From: Acidobacteriota bacterium | GTDB lineage: Bacteria; Acidobacteriota; Vicinamibacteria; Vicinamibacterales; CAVVIG01 | Length of the DNA: 45,467 bases | Direction: 5' to 3' | Assembly (NCBI GenBank): GCA_003222535.1 | Contig: QHWJ01000228.1 | Location: 1-45,467, forward strand | Part shown: piece after piece, positions 1 to 8,627 of the stretch | Position numbering within the stretch: position 1 is the stretch's first letter | Layout of the letters: each line of letters opens with the position of its first letter | Position numbers and translations under genes: made by a program | The notes under the pieces: model-generated | What the model was told of the DNA's origin: nothing | The model's database searches: none | What the model saw: only the letters and a program-made list of their open reading frames with translations

Positions 1-158
1 GCTTCGCTGCAAGGTGCTTCACGGCTTCGCTGCAAGGTGCTTCACGACTCCGCTGCAAGGTGCTTCACGGCTTCGCTGCAAGGTGCTTCACGACTTCGCT
101 GCAAGGTGCTGTGCGGCTTCGCCCTAGCGTGCTGCAGCACGTTGCGCGTGAGCTTCGC
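1..158. repeat. 23-bp tandem repeat array (forward arm)
   Basis: Five contiguous 23-bp units start at 1, 24, 47, 70 and 93, with core CGCTGCAAGGTGCTTCACG. A decayed sixth unit starts near 116. They run into the palindrome GTGCTGCAGCAC (129-140). The window begins inside the array, so its true left end is unseen. The reverse complement of the unit core (AGCACCTTGCAGCG) closely matches the core of the next array, so the two arrays point at each other. No spacers are present, so this is not a CRISPR. Confidence 0.9.
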
Positions 159-332
159 AGCACCCTACAGCGCGAGTCCATGTGCACTCTACAGCGTCAG
201 TCGCCAAGCACTCTACCGCGCGAGTCCCCGAGCACCCTGCATCGTCAGTTGCCAAGCACCCTACCGCGTGAGTCCCTGAGCACCCTTCAGCGTCAGTCGC
301 CAAGCACCCTTCAGCGTAAGTTGCCGAGCACC
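159..332. repeat. 24-bp tandem repeat array (reverse arm), with 48-bp higher order
   Basis: Units with core AGCACCCTNCAGCG recur at exactly 24-bp spacing: 159, 183, 207, 231, 255, 279, 303, with a partial at 327. The second half of the unit alternates between a GCGAGTCC form (159, 207, 255) and a GTCAGTYGCC form (183, 231, 279), giving a 48-bp super-repeat. The array runs directly into the mtnP stop codon at 333. Its core is the diverged reverse complement of the 23-bp unit at 1-115, so the whole region is a large imperfect inverted repeat that could form a hairpin downstream of mtnP. Confidence 0.88.
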
Positions 333-1193
<861 letters not shown>

Positions 1194-1200
1194 AGATTTA

Positions 1201-1232
1201 CAAGGACACAAAGGAGACAAAGGACACAGAGG
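1201..1232. repeat. 9-bp direct repeats between mtnP and the MBL gene
   Basis: About three and a half imperfect copies of CAAAGGACA fill the short gap between the stop of the MBL gene (1233) and the mtnP start (1193). The repeat lies just upstream of mtnP and no clear Shine-Dalgarno sequence is visible in it. Confidence 0.6.
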
Positions 1233-2561
1233 TTAACCGATCGCCGGCACAACCGAGCGCTTGCCGTCCGATTCCCGGATGTAGCCAGCGGCCACGGCCG
1301 GGTCGTGCGCGAAGAACACCAGGACGTTCTTCGCCACGGCCTCCATCGCGAACCGCTGCTTCGCACCGAGCGTGTCCATCGGATAGAGGTCGTAGCCCAT
1401 GATCCACTGGTCCGGCGCGTGCGCCGTCGTCGGCATCAGGTCGGCCACGAACGCCGCCGTCTTGCCGCCCGACTCGATCAGCGCCATCTGATGATGCATG
1501 GTGTGCCCGCCGGTGCGCCGCACTTTGACGCCGGGCATAATCGTCTGGTCGTCGTCCACCAGCTGCAGCACGCCCGCCTCGGCGAGCGGCACATAATTAT
1601 CGGCCAGATAGCCCGCGCGGTTCCGCTCGTGCGGGTGTGTCGCATCGGCCCACTCGCCGCGCCGGACGACGTAACGCGCACGGGGAAATCTCGGACGGAC
1701 GCGCCCCTCCGGGTCGCGAACCGTAAAGCCGCCGGCGTGACCAAGATGCAGGTGGCTCGCCAGGACGATGTCGATGTCTTCCGGCGAGAGGCCTGCTTCC
1801 GCCAGCGTGTGGTCGAGGTTTCTGGTGCGATCGACCGCATACAGCTGGTGGAACTTCCCGCTCTCCTTGTCGCCCAGCCCCGCGTCGATGATCATCGTGC
1901 GCGCGCCGCGGACGATCAGCGGACGCAAGGCGAGGGTGATGCGATTGTCCTCATCGGCCGGGGCGTGCGTGGACCACATCGCCTTCGGCACAACGCCAAA
2001 CATGGTGCCGCCATCGAGACCGAAAAAACCGTCGCAGAGCGAGATGAGCTCCATGTCCCCGAGCGAGAAACGCTGCACGCGATCAACGCGCTCACCCTTC
2101 GACGGGCGCAGGGTGAGCGTTGGCGCATGGTCTCGCTCGTGGTGAGCCTGTCGAACCACGAGACCGGACTGCTTGAGTTCGACCAGGACGCCATGAGCGC
2201 TGGCGGGATGAACGAACGCCACCAGGGCGTCTTCGGCTCCGGGCCGTGGCTGGTCGTCGATGAGCCGCGCGCCCCGGGCTTTGAGGTGCGAGAGGGCCGC
2301 ATGGATGTCCTCCACGCGCAGCGTGATGTGATGCAAGCCGGGCCCTCGCTTCCCGACGTATTTCGCGATCGGCGATTCAGGTGCGGTCGCTTCCAGCAGC
2401 TCGAGCTTCGATTCACCGACCGGCACGAAATGCGCGCGCACGCGCTCGGACGCCACATCCTCGGGCGCCTCGATCTCCAGACCCAGCGCGTCGCGATAAA
2501 ACGCCAGCGCCGCCGGCAGGTCCTTCACCGCGATGCCGACATGATCGAGCACAGCCTTCAT
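1233..2561 (-). CDS. mce: Methylmalonyl-CoA epimerase fused to an MBL-fold hydrolase
   Basis: Residues 1-132 form a complete methylmalonyl-CoA epimerase (vicinal oxygen chelate fold), which interconverts (S)- and (R)-methylmalonyl-CoA. Metal ligands visible are His7 (DHVGIAV), His77 (GLHHITL) and Glu128 (LVELK). Residues about 165-442 form a metallo-beta-lactamase-fold protein of the lactonase/hydrolase type, with GGHTMHHQ and FVADLMPTTAH. Residues about 133-161 are encoded by two adjacent palindromes (2089-2119 and 2136-2162). The simplest reading is that a REP-type element removed the epimerase stop and joined two formerly separate genes; a GTG at 2078 (VQRFSLGDME) could still start the MBL part on its own. 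The MBL core motif reads HLHLGH (His270, His272, Gly274, His275), so the usual Asp zinc ligand is Gly. The gene follows meaB by 6 nt. Confidence 0.8.
   Translation of the reverse strand: MKAVLDHVGIAVKDLPAALAFYRDALGLEIEAPEDVASERVRAHFVPVGESKLELLEATAPESPIAKYVGKRGPGLHHITLRVEDIHAALSHLKARGARLIDDQPRPGAEDALVAFVHPASAHGVLVELKQSGLVVRQAHHERDHAPTLTLRPSKGERVDRVQRFSLGDMELISLCDGFFGLDGGTMFGVVPKAMWSTHAPADEDNRITLALRPLIVRGARTMIIDAGLGDKESGKFHQLYAVDRTRNLDHTLAEAGLSPEDIDIVLASHLHLGHAGGFTVRDPEGRVRPRFPRARYVVRRGEWADATHPHERNRAGYLADNYVPLAEAGVLQLVDDDQTIMPGVKVRRTGGHTMHHQMALIESGGKTAAFVADLMPTTAHAPDQWIMGYDLYPMDTLGAKQRFAMEAVAKNVLVFFAHDPAVAAGYIRESDGKRSVVPAIG
2089..2162. repeat. Paired palindromic (REP-like) element inside the mce-MBL gene
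   Basis: Two hairpins stand side by side. The first has perfect 10-bp arms CGCTCACCCT (2089-2098) and AGGGTGAGCG (2110-2119). The second has 8-bp arms CTCGTGGT (2136-2143) and ACCACGAG (2155-2162) around the loop GAGCCTGTCGA. The same loop recurs with different but complementary stems in meaB (3406-3424) and in the TPR gene near 24755. It is translated in frame as a linker between the two enzyme domains. Confidence 0.85.
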
Positions 2562-2567
2562 AAGCTT

Positions 2568-3647
2568 TCATGAATCGGGTGATCTGGTAACCTGGTAATC
2601 GGGTAATTGATTGGGTAATTGATCCGGCGATTGAATGGCACGTCGCAGCAGCTCGTTCGCGGCGGTGTAGGGGTCGACCTCTCGCGCGGCGATGCGATCG
2701 ACGATCGACCGGAGCTCGCCTGCGCCGAGCACGTCGCGCTCGAGATGGTCCATGAACCGTTTCGACACGAGCTCGCGCAGCCGGTATTCGCTGCGCGCCT
2801 TCCGCCTCACGGTCTGCGCGCCTTCCGAGTGCGTGCGGAACCGCGTGATCGCCTCGACGACTTCGACGACGCCGTGGCCGCTCGTCGCGACGGTCTGCAG
2901 CACCAGGGGCCGCCATTCGCCGCTCGGGTAGGAGTGAAGCGCGAGGTTTCCTTCCACTGCCGACACGAGCCGATCGGCCCCGTCGCGGTCCGCCTTGTTC
3001 ACGACGAAGATGTCCGCGATCTCCATGATGCCCGCCTTGAGCGCCTGCACCTCGTCGCCCGTGCCGGGGACGAGCGTGACGATCGACACGTCCGCGGTGC
3101 GAATGATGTCCACTTCGTCCTGCCCGACGCCGACCGTCTCGATGATGACGACGTCCGTCCCCGCCGCGTCGAGCACGAGCGCCGCGTCACCCGTCGCGCG
3201 CGCGAGACCGCCGAGGTGCCCGCGCGTCGCCATGCTGCGGATGAACACGCCCTCGTCCGCGGCGTGCGCCTGCATGCGCACCCGGTCGCCCAGGACGGCC
3301 CCGCCGGTGAACGGGCTGGTGGGATCCACCGCGATCACCCCCACTGAAATGGACCGAGAGCCGGCGGAGACCGTACCCTTCGACGGGCTCGAGGCGAGCG
3401 CTTGCGGTGAGCCTGTCGAACCGTGCGGCCTTTGCGCTTTCAGCGCCGCGACGAGCCGATCGACGAGCGTGCTTTTCCCCGCGCCCGGCGGGCCGGTGAC
3501 GCCGATCACATACGCCCGGCCCGTGCGGCTGAAAATCGCCCGGACCAGGTCGGCGCCCGACGGATCCTCGTCTTCGATCAGGGAAATGGCACGGGCGATC
3601 GCGCGCGGATCACCCGCCAGCACCCGCTCGGCCAGCGTGGAGGTCAC
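2568..3647 (-). CDS. meaB: MeaB/ArgK-type GTPase, chaperone of methylmalonyl-CoA mutase
   Basis: This is a G3E-family P-loop GTPase of 359 residues that protects and reloads B12-dependent methylmalonyl-CoA mutase. Walker A is GPPGAGKS (52-59), followed by [16 protein letters not shown] (108-122), the ETVGVGQ switch (170-176) and the NKAD guanine motif (217-220). Residues about 73-99 (starting [12 protein letters not shown]) interrupt the strand between ALKAQ and [10 protein letters not shown]. That insert is not family-like and is encoded by a REP-like palindrome at 3371-3428. The last ~20 residues ([14 protein letters not shown]...) come from an octamer repeat. The start is GTG at 3647, overlapping the acyl-CoA dehydrogenase stop as GTGA. 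The epimerase follows after 6 nt; the mutase itself is far away at 37.7-39.8 kb. Confidence 0.93.
   Translation of the reverse strand: MTSTLAERVLAGDPRAIARAISLIEDEDPSGADLVRAIFSRTGRAYVIGVTGPPGAGKSTLVDRLVAALKAQRPHGSTGSPQALASSPSKGTVSAGSRSISVGVIAVDPTSPFTGGAVLGDRVRMQAHAADEGVFIRSMATRGHLGGLARATGDAALVLDAAGTDVVIIETVGVGQDEVDIIRTADVSIVTLVPGTGDEVQALKAGIMEIADIFVVNKADRDGADRLVSAVEGNLALHSYPSGEWRPLVLQTVATSGHGVVEVVEAITRFRTHSEGAQTVRRKARSEYRLRELVSKRFMDHLERDVLGAGELRSIVDRIAAREVDPYTAANELLRRAIQSPDQLPNQLPDYQVTRSPDS
2572..2630. repeat. Octamer tandem repeat at the end of meaB
   Basis: Successive 8-bp units of the GGTAATYG/GGTGATCT type run through the 3' end of meaB. They encode its C-terminal tail and supply sequence right up to its stop at 2568. 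It is a single arm; no inverted partner is seen. Confidence 0.65.
3371..3428. repeat. REP-like element in frame in meaB
   Basis: It contains CCCTTCGACGGGC and then CGGT-GAGCCTGTCGA-ACCG, the same 11-nt loop as at 2144-2154 but with different complementary stem bases. Removing it would restore the normal spacing between the Walker A helix and the following beta-strand of MeaB. Confidence 0.8.
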
Positions 3648-4789
3648 GAGCGCGACAGCAGTTGACGCGCGATCACCAGCCGCTGGATTTCGCTCGTCCC
3701 TTCACCGATGGTCGTCAGCTTGACGTCGCGGAAGTACTTCTCGGCCGGATAATCCTTCACGAAGCCGTACCCCCCATGGATCTGCACGCAGTCGTCGGCC
3801 ACCTTCACCGCGATCTCGCTCGCGTACAGCTTCGCCATGGCCGACTCGAGCGTGGTCCGCCGTCCGCGCTCTTTCAGAAAGGCCGCGCGGTAGGTGAGCA
3901 GGCGGGCCGCTTCGATCTTTGTCGCGGCGTCGGCGAGCTTCCACTGAATCGCCTGGAAACTGGAGATGGACTTGCCGAACGCCTTGCGCTCGCGCGCGTA
4001 GCCGAGCGCCGCCTCGTACGCGCCCTGCGCCAGACCGACGGCGAGAGCGGCGATGCCGATGCGGCCCGCATCGAGCACCTGCATCGTGTGGACGAAGCCG
4101 AGCCCTTCGTCGCCGAGGAGCTGGTCGGCGGGAAGCCGGCAGTTCTCGAAGATCATCTCGCTCGTATCGCTGGCGCGCATCCCGAGCTTGTCTTCCTTCT
4201 TCCCGGGCGCCAGCCCGGGCGTCCCTTTTTCGACGATGAAGGCGGAGATCCCCTTGGCGCCGGCGGTGCGATCGGTGACGGCCATGACGACTGCGACGTC
4301 GCCCACCCGGCCGTGCGTCGTGAACGTCTTCGATCCGTTGAGCACCCAGCACGTGCCCGCGCGCGTCGCCGTCGTCCGCATTCCCGCGGCGTCGCTTCCC
4401 GAGGTCGGCTCGGTGAGCCCCCACGCGCCGATCTTTTCGCCGCGCACCAGCGGAACCAGGTACCGCTGCTTTTGCGCCTCGGTGCCGAACAGCGAAATGT
4501 GCGACGAGCACAGGCCGTTGTGCGCCGCGACGGACAGCGCGACGGCCGGGTCGACGCGCGCGAGCTCCTCGATGCAGATGCAGTAGTCGATCGCGGACAT
4601 CGCGGCGCCGCCGTACTGCTCCGGGAACTGGATCCCGAGCAGGCCGAGCGCGGCCAGCTTCGGCATCAGCTCGATCGGAAAATGTTGATCCTGGTCCCAC
4701 TCACGGACGTGGGGCCGGATTTCGGTTTCCGCAAACTCGCGGACGCTGCGGCGCAGCAGCACCTGCTCTTCCGTTGGACGGAAGTCCAT
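3644..4789 (-). CDS. Acyl-CoA dehydrogenase (short/branched-chain type)
   Basis: A 381-residue FAD-dependent acyl-CoA dehydrogenase that introduces the alpha-beta double bond in acyl-CoA. The N-terminal helical domain begins MDFRPTEEQ. The middle domain carries the two family signatures, [14 protein letters not shown] and, near the C-terminus, [20 protein letters not shown]. The catalytic base is probably the Glu of [10 protein letters not shown], as in short-chain enzymes. Length is normal for the family. It is first in a tight run with meaB (4-nt overlap), the epimerase and mtnP, which suggests a branched-chain amino acid/propionyl-CoA route, but exact chain-length specificity cannot be read from sequence. 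Confidence 0.93.
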   Translation of the reverse strand: MDFRPTEEQVLLRRSVREFAETEIRPHVREWDQDQHFPIELMPKLAALGLLGIQFPEQYGGAAMSAIDYCICIEELARVDPAVALSVAAHNGLCSSHISLFGTEAQKQRYLVPLVRGEKIGAWGLTEPTSGSDAAGMRTTATRAGTCWVLNGSKTFTTHGRVGDVAVVMAVTDRTAGAKGISAFIVEKGTPGLAPGKKEDKLGMRASDTSEMIFENCRLPADQLLGDEGLGFVHTMQVLDAGRIGIAALAVGLAQGAYEAALGYARERKAFGKSISSFQAIQWKLADAATKIEAARLLTYRAAFLKERGRRTTLESAMAKLYASEIAVKVADDCVQIHGGYGFVKDYPAEKYFRDVKLTTIGEGTSEIQRLVIARQLLSRS

Positions 4790-4872
4790 AAACGTTCAAA
4801 CTGTAGCACGAAGGCGAGCGGGCTCCAGCGAGTCGCGGAGCGTCCGGAGATAGCGGGTTTACACGGAGGGGT

Positions 4873-5877
4873 TCATGAAATACGAGCAGACCCCGCCTCG
4901 CGGACCTCGTTCGCTTCCACGGGCGCCGCCCAGTTCGTATGCGGCGCGCGATTCTCGACGAGCCAGCCGTACACGAGGCCCGAGTAGTTCTGCCAGCGCA
5001 TTTGGTGACGGTCATAGAACGGCACGAGCGCCCGCTGGAGCGCCGGCAGGCGATAGAACGGCACCCCGGCGAAGTAGTGGTGCTCGAGGTGATAGTTCGA
5101 GTTGAGAAACGCGAAATCCCAGAACCAGTGCCCCCGCATGAGCGTGCCCCACTTCGCGGGATCGCCCGGATCGATGTCGTAGTGCTGTCCGAGCCGGTTC
5201 AACGTGAACGCGATCGGGAAGACGAAGAAGATCGGGACAACGTACGCGCGCATGGCCGCGGCGCCGCCCGCGGACGTCCAGATCAGCGCGAGCACCGTCA
5301 GGTGCGCGACGAGCGAGATGCGGCGCTCGAACACGATGCGCCGCTGGAGCGCGGCGGGATAGGTCGCGCTTTCCTTCCGCGCGGCCCGGAAGTAGATCGG
5401 AAACAGCGCCGGCGAACAGTACAGCAGCTTGAACCACCGCGCGTTGGTTTTCGGCGACAGATGATGACGCTTGGGATCGTCCTCGTCGGAACCGAGCTCC
5501 GCGTGATGATCGAGGTGCCAGCGCGTGAACTGGCTCGCCGAGATACCGCTCGGCACCGCATACAACCACCCCAGCGCGCCCTCGGCGGCCGGACGGCGGC
5601 GATCGAAGATCGTGTGGTGCACGACTTCGTGCAGGAGCACGGTGAAATTGAACACGGTGAAGCCCTGCACCAGCGCCAGCGGCACCCATACGAGCGGGCT
5701 CGCGATCGAGATCAGCCCCCAGGTGGCCAGCGCGAGGATCGCGAACTGGCGCGCCGCAATCAGCAGGTGGCGCGCGGCGCTCTTCGTGTGGAGCGCTTGC
5801 AGCACGTCCCGCGACAACTCGCGGCCGAGCTCGGTCCGCAGCGCTGCCGCGTGCTGGCTGTAATGATGGGATTTCAC
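4873..5877 (-). CDS. Membrane fatty acid desaturase family protein
   Basis: A 334-residue integral membrane di-iron enzyme of the fatty acid desaturase/hydroxylase superfamily. Three histidine boxes are intact: HEVVHH (83-88), HLDHH (121-125) and HLEHH (263-267). Hydrophobic segments lie near residues 40-80, 185-205 and 211-228. NSNYHLEHHYFAGVPFYRLP is typical of acyl-lipid desaturases and related hydroxylases; the actual substrate (phospholipid acyl chain, sphingolipid or carotenoid) cannot be assigned. It is separated from the acyl-CoA dehydrogenase by 83 nt with no obvious shared function beyond lipid metabolism. The start is the first ATG of the frame. Confidence 0.85.
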   Translation of the reverse strand: MKSHHYSQHAAALRTELGRELSRDVLQALHTKSAARHLLIAARQFAILALATWGLISIASPLVWVPLALVQGFTVFNFTVLLHEVVHHTIFDRRRPAAEGALGWLYAVPSGISASQFTRWHLDHHAELGSDEDDPKRHHLSPKTNARWFKLLYCSPALFPIYFRAARKESATYPAALQRRIVFERRISLVAHLTVLALIWTSAGGAAAMRAYVVPIFFVFPIAFTLNRLGQHYDIDPGDPAKWGTLMRGHWFWDFAFLNSNYHLEHHYFAGVPFYRLPALQRALVPFYDRHQMRWQNYSGLVYGWLVENRAPHTNWAAPVEANEVREAGSARIS

Positions 5878-6171
5878 TGGACTTACGGGGGATTGTACCA
5901 GGGACCAGGTACTGACGGGTAACGAAGCTTCGCCTGGAACGAAACTTCACCGCCGCGACCTCGTCTGTTTCGTTCGAACGGGGTCAGCCCCGCTGCTTGA
6001 AGGACTCAAACCACCGAGTGACGCTCCGTTGGCGAGCGAATCTTCGTTACTAGCGGCCGCCCGGCGGCCGCCTTTCCCCCGCCCCAGTCCCCCGCCCCAG
6101 TCCCCCAGTCCCCAGTCCCCAGTCCCCAGCTGCAAGTAATACGCGATCACGAGGACCGCTAAAATAAGTTC
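5878..6171. other. Divergent intergenic region with palindrome and CCCCAGT heptamers
   Basis: There is no gene in these ~290 nt. The region separates the desaturase (minus) from the beta-barrel gene (plus), so it should hold two promoters, but I could not place convincing -35/-10 pairs. It contains a perfect palindrome GCGGCCGCCCGGCGGCCGC (6053-6071), followed by the AGTCCCC heptamer array (about 6076-6129). Confidence 0.7.
6076..6129. repeat. CCCCAGT heptamer tandem repeat
   Basis: About seven tandem copies of AGTCCCC, with one or two length variants (CCGCCCCAGTCC), end at CAGCTGC. The heptamer is the same in sequence as the short tandemly repeated repetitive (STRR) heptamer CCCCAGT that I recall from heterocystous cyanobacteria. 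Confidence 0.85.
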
Positions 6172-6654
6172 ATGATGCGCATCCGAACGGTGGGAATCGG
6201 CCTGGCGGTGTCGGTTCTCGCGGCGACGCCCGCAAGCGCCGACATCACCGCATTCATCGGCGCCAACACGACGCCGGCCAACCGGCAGGTGCGGGGCGGC
6301 GCGCTCGGCTTCGGCCTGTTGATCGTGGGGTTCGAGCTCGAGTACGCCTTTACGCCCGACGCCCCCCCGGCGAACGCGCCGTCGCTCAAGACCGGGATGG
6401 GCAACGTGCTGCTGCAATCGCCGACGGCATTCTTCGGGGTTCAGCCCTACTTCACGACCGGCGGCGGCATCTATCGCGAGGAGCTCGGCCTGCAACAGGA
6501 CACGGGCTTCGGGCTCAACACCGGCGGCGGCGTCAAAGTGACGCTCATCGGCCCGGTTCGGCTTCGCGTGGACTACCGGGTGTTCAAGCTGGGAAGCGGT
6601 GCGCTGAGCTCGCCAGCGCACCGCATCTACGCGGGACTGAATCTGAAGTTTTGA
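6172..6654 (+). CDS. Small outer-membrane beta-barrel-like protein
   Basis: 160 residues. A clear signal peptide (MMRIRTVGIGLAVSVLAATPASA, cleavage before DITAF) is followed by alternating hydrophobic/polar strands and a C-terminal aromatic residue (...RIYAGLNLKF), typical of 8-stranded outer-membrane barrels or OmpA-like/opacity-type proteins. No catalytic motif is seen. Two ATGs lie in tandem at 6172 and 6175; either could be used. The stop at 6654 is closely followed by the convergent secreted-protein gene. Exact function is unknown. Confidence 0.7.
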   Translation: MMRIRTVGIGLAVSVLAATPASADITAFIGANTTPANRQVRGGALGFGLLIVGFELEYAFTPDAPPANAPSLKTGMGNVLLQSPTAFFGVQPYFTTGGGIYREELGLQQDTGFGLNTGGGVKVTLIGPVRLRVDYRVFKLGSGALSSPAHRIYAGLNLKF

Positions 6655-6677
6655 CGCGGCGTGCGAAACGGGCCGGC

Positions 6678-7187
6678 CTACTTGCCGAGGTCCGCGACGA
6701 GCGTCAGGTTCACGAAGTTCTGGCCTGAAGCGTATGCCTCGGAGTACTGCTTGAAGATCGCCTGCACTTCGGTCGGGAACGCTTCGGAGAGAATCGTGGA
6801 CACGGTGTAGTCCCCACCCTTGACCGACGGATCGATGATGAAGACATAGAGGACGTTGCCGCCGGCTGCCGGGTCCGGCGACTTGAACACCTTCCAGGTC
6901 GCGGCCTGCTGCTTGCGTTCCGGCTTCGCGCTTTTCTGCAGCGCTTCCTTCAGCTTCGCCATCACGGCTTCGAAGTCCGTGGTCTTATCGGGCTTGATGA
7001 AGTTCAGCACCATGCCCGCGTCCGACGCAAACATGCGCGCCGTGGGTGCGGCTTGTGCCGCCGGCGCGGGCTGCGCGGGTGCGGTCTGCGCCAACGCAGC
7101 CGTCGCCGACAACGTGCCGATAACAAGTCCAATAGCAATCCGGCCTGCGCGGATACATGTGACCGGCGCAACGGCATTTCGAAGCAT
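6678..7187 (-). CDS. Secreted protein of unknown function
   Basis: 169 residues from the ATG at 7187, which I prefer because AGGAGGG lies 6 nt upstream; the open frame goes on to 7235 without a better site. It has an N-terminal signal peptide (hydrophobic stretch IAIGLVIGTLSATAALA, cleavage before QTAPA), an Ala/Pro linker, then a compact domain (MVLNFIKPDKTTDFEAVMAKLKEAL ... VLYVFIIDP). I do not recognise the domain. A perfect 12-bp inverted repeat (7227-7277) lies just upstream in the probable promoter region. Confidence 0.75.
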   Translation of the reverse strand: MLRNAVAPVTCIRAGRIAIGLVIGTLSATAALAQTAPAQPAPAAQAAPTARMFASDAGMVLNFIKPDKTTDFEAVMAKLKEALQKSAKPERKQQAATWKVFKSPDPAAGGNVLYVFIIDPSVKGGDYTVSTILSEAFPTEVQAIFKQYSEAYASGQNFVNLTLVADLGK

Positions 7188-7226
7188 CGAACCCTCCTCT
7201 GCGAAGTGCGCTACTTTAACGTACTC

Positions 7227-7277
7227 GTAGAACAAACGCCCAAAAACTTGTCTCCCGCTGCCGTGCGTTTGTTCTAC
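7227..7277. promoter_or_regulatory. 12-bp perfect inverted repeat, possible operator or terminator
   Basis: GTAGAACAAACG (7227-7238) and CGTTTGTTCTAC (7266-7277) are exact complements around a 27-nt centre. The element lies 40-90 nt upstream of the 7187 start codon and 73 nt downstream of the hemW stop, so it could be an operator of the secreted-protein gene or a hemW terminator. There is no T-run after it on the minus strand, which weakens the terminator reading. Confidence 0.5.
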
Positions 7278-7349
7278 AGGAAACGGCGGACCGCGGCCCG
7301 CCGCCAGCGCGGATGCGCGGGTTTTTCTGGCTGACGCGCAGACGCACGG

Positions 7350-8540
7350 CTACACGAAAACGGTCATTACTTCGTGAGCAAGGAGCATTCCCTGGCGGGT
7401 CAGGCTGAGGCGAGCTCCGTCGCGCCGCAGGCAGCCGGCCTCGATGAACGGCTCGAGGTCCGCGCCGAACCGGCGCCAGACGTCCACTCCGTAGCGAGTT
7501 TGTATGGTATTTGTATCGATTCCGTCAACCAGCCGGAGTCCGGTGAAGAGAGCGTCCCCGAGGCGCTCGTCTGGCGTCAGGCGCCGCACGTCCACGGCGG
7601 GAGAGCCGCCAGCACCGATCCGATCCAGATAGTCGTGTGTCGAGGAGACATTCTTCCACCTCACGCCGTCTCGGGTGGAGTGCGCGCCGCAGCCGAATCC
7701 GAGCCAGTCGCCGTCGATCCAGTATTTCAGGTTGTGCCGCGATCGCCGGCCCGGTTTCGCGACGTTCGATATCTCGTACTGCTCGTAGCCGGCAGCGTCG
7801 AGCCTCGTCATCGCCTTCAGATACATCTCCGCCGCGTCATCGTCGGGCGCCTGCGACCAGCGGGCGCGCGCCATGTCGTCCTTGAGCGGCGCGTTCGGAT
7901 ACACCTCGAGCAGATAGAGCGAGAGGTGCTCGGGCCCGAGCGCGACCGCCGCGTCGACGGACTGGAGCCAGTCGCTGACGCGCTGCTCCGGCAGCCACAT
8001 CATGAGGTCCAGGCTGACATTGTCGAAGCCGGCGGCCCGCGCCTCGCCGAACGCCGCGCGGGCGCGGTCCACGCTGTGCAGCCGCGAGAGGCGCTTGAGC
8101 TCCTCTTCCCGGAACGACTGCACGCCGAAACTGACGCGATTCACGCCGGCGCGCCGGTATGCCGCGAGCCGCGCCTCGGTCACCGACTCGGGGTTCGCCT
8201 CCATCGTGACCTCGCCGCCCGCCGCGACGTCGAAGGCCGACGTGCAGGCGCCGATGATCCGCGCGATCTCGTCGGGCTCGAGGAGCGACGGCGTCCCGCC
8301 GCCGAAGTAGATCGTGTCCGCTGCGGCGCTGTCAGACCTGAAGGTCTGCCCGACACCTGGCGGCGCACCGCTGTCGGCCATCTCGCCCGTCGTGCGGGCC
8401 CGCAGGCCTGCCTCGCGGATCTCCAGGATCAGCGCGTCGACGTAACGCACCTTCAGATCCGCATCGAACAGCCCGCGGTTGAAGTTGCAGTAGTTGCAGA
8501 TAGCTGAACAGAAGGGAATGTGAATGTAAAGTCCCAGCAT
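7350..8540 (-). CDS. hemW: Radical SAM heme chaperone HemW
   Basis: 396 residues from the ATG at 8540 (MLGLYIHIPFC); the open frame upstream of it is octamer repeat. The radical-SAM cluster motif is Cys11-x3-Cys15-x2-Cys18 followed by NF, as in HemW. YFGGGTPSLL binds SAM. The HNLKYW motif, seen in HemW and linked to heme binding, is present, so the old label 'oxygen-independent coproporphyrinogen oxidase' is probably wrong. Residues about 50-73 (ending VGQTFRSDSAAA) are an insertion before DTIYFGGG encoded by a palindrome at 8333-8348. HemW inserts heme into respiratory proteins. The dnaC-like gene lies upstream across an 87-nt repeat gap. Confidence 0.92.
   Translation of the reverse strand: MLGLYIHIPFCSAICNYCNFNRGLFDADLKVRYVDALILEIREAGLRARTTGEMADSGAPPGVGQTFRSDSAAADTIYFGGGTPSLLEPDEIARIIGACTSAFDVAAGGEVTMEANPESVTEARLAAYRRAGVNRVSFGVQSFREEELKRLSRLHSVDRARAAFGEARAAGFDNVSLDLMMWLPEQRVSDWLQSVDAAVALGPEHLSLYLLEVYPNAPLKDDMARARWSQAPDDDAAEMYLKAMTRLDAAGYEQYEISNVAKPGRRSRHNLKYWIDGDWLGFGCGAHSTRDGVRWKNVSSTHDYLDRIGAGGSPAVDVRRLTPDERLGDALFTGLRLVDGIDTNTIQTRYGVDVWRRFGADLEPFIEAGCLRRDGARLSLTRQGMLLAHEVMTVFV
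8327..8383. repeat. CTGAA-loop REP in frame in hemW
   Basis: The perfect palindrome CAGACCTGAAGGTCTG (8333-8348), followed by a GGTGTCGGG-type arm, is translated as part of GVGQTFRSDS. The same CTGAA centre with other stems recurs at 10326, 28892, 28994, 32747, 39818 and 40438. Confidence 0.8.
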
Positions 8541-8627
8541 TTGGTGATTTGGTGATTTGGTGCCTTGGCGAATCAAATCAGAATTCATTCGCCAACTCAC
8601 CAACTCGGCAACTCACCAATTTCGCGA
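8541..8627. repeat. Octamer arrays in inverted arrangement between dnaC-like gene and hemW
   Basis: Left arm: copies of TTTGGTGA (8541-8563). Right arm: CAACTCAC-type units (8590-8621), the complementary sense. The centre has perfect 9-bp arms TTGGCGAAT (8565-8573) and ATTCGCCAA (8587-8595). The element fills the whole gap between the two genes and touches the hemW start codon. Confidence 0.82.

Noticed and set aside
1-332. Possible CRISPR array
   Set aside because: Repeats are contiguous with no unique spacers, and no cas genes are nearby.
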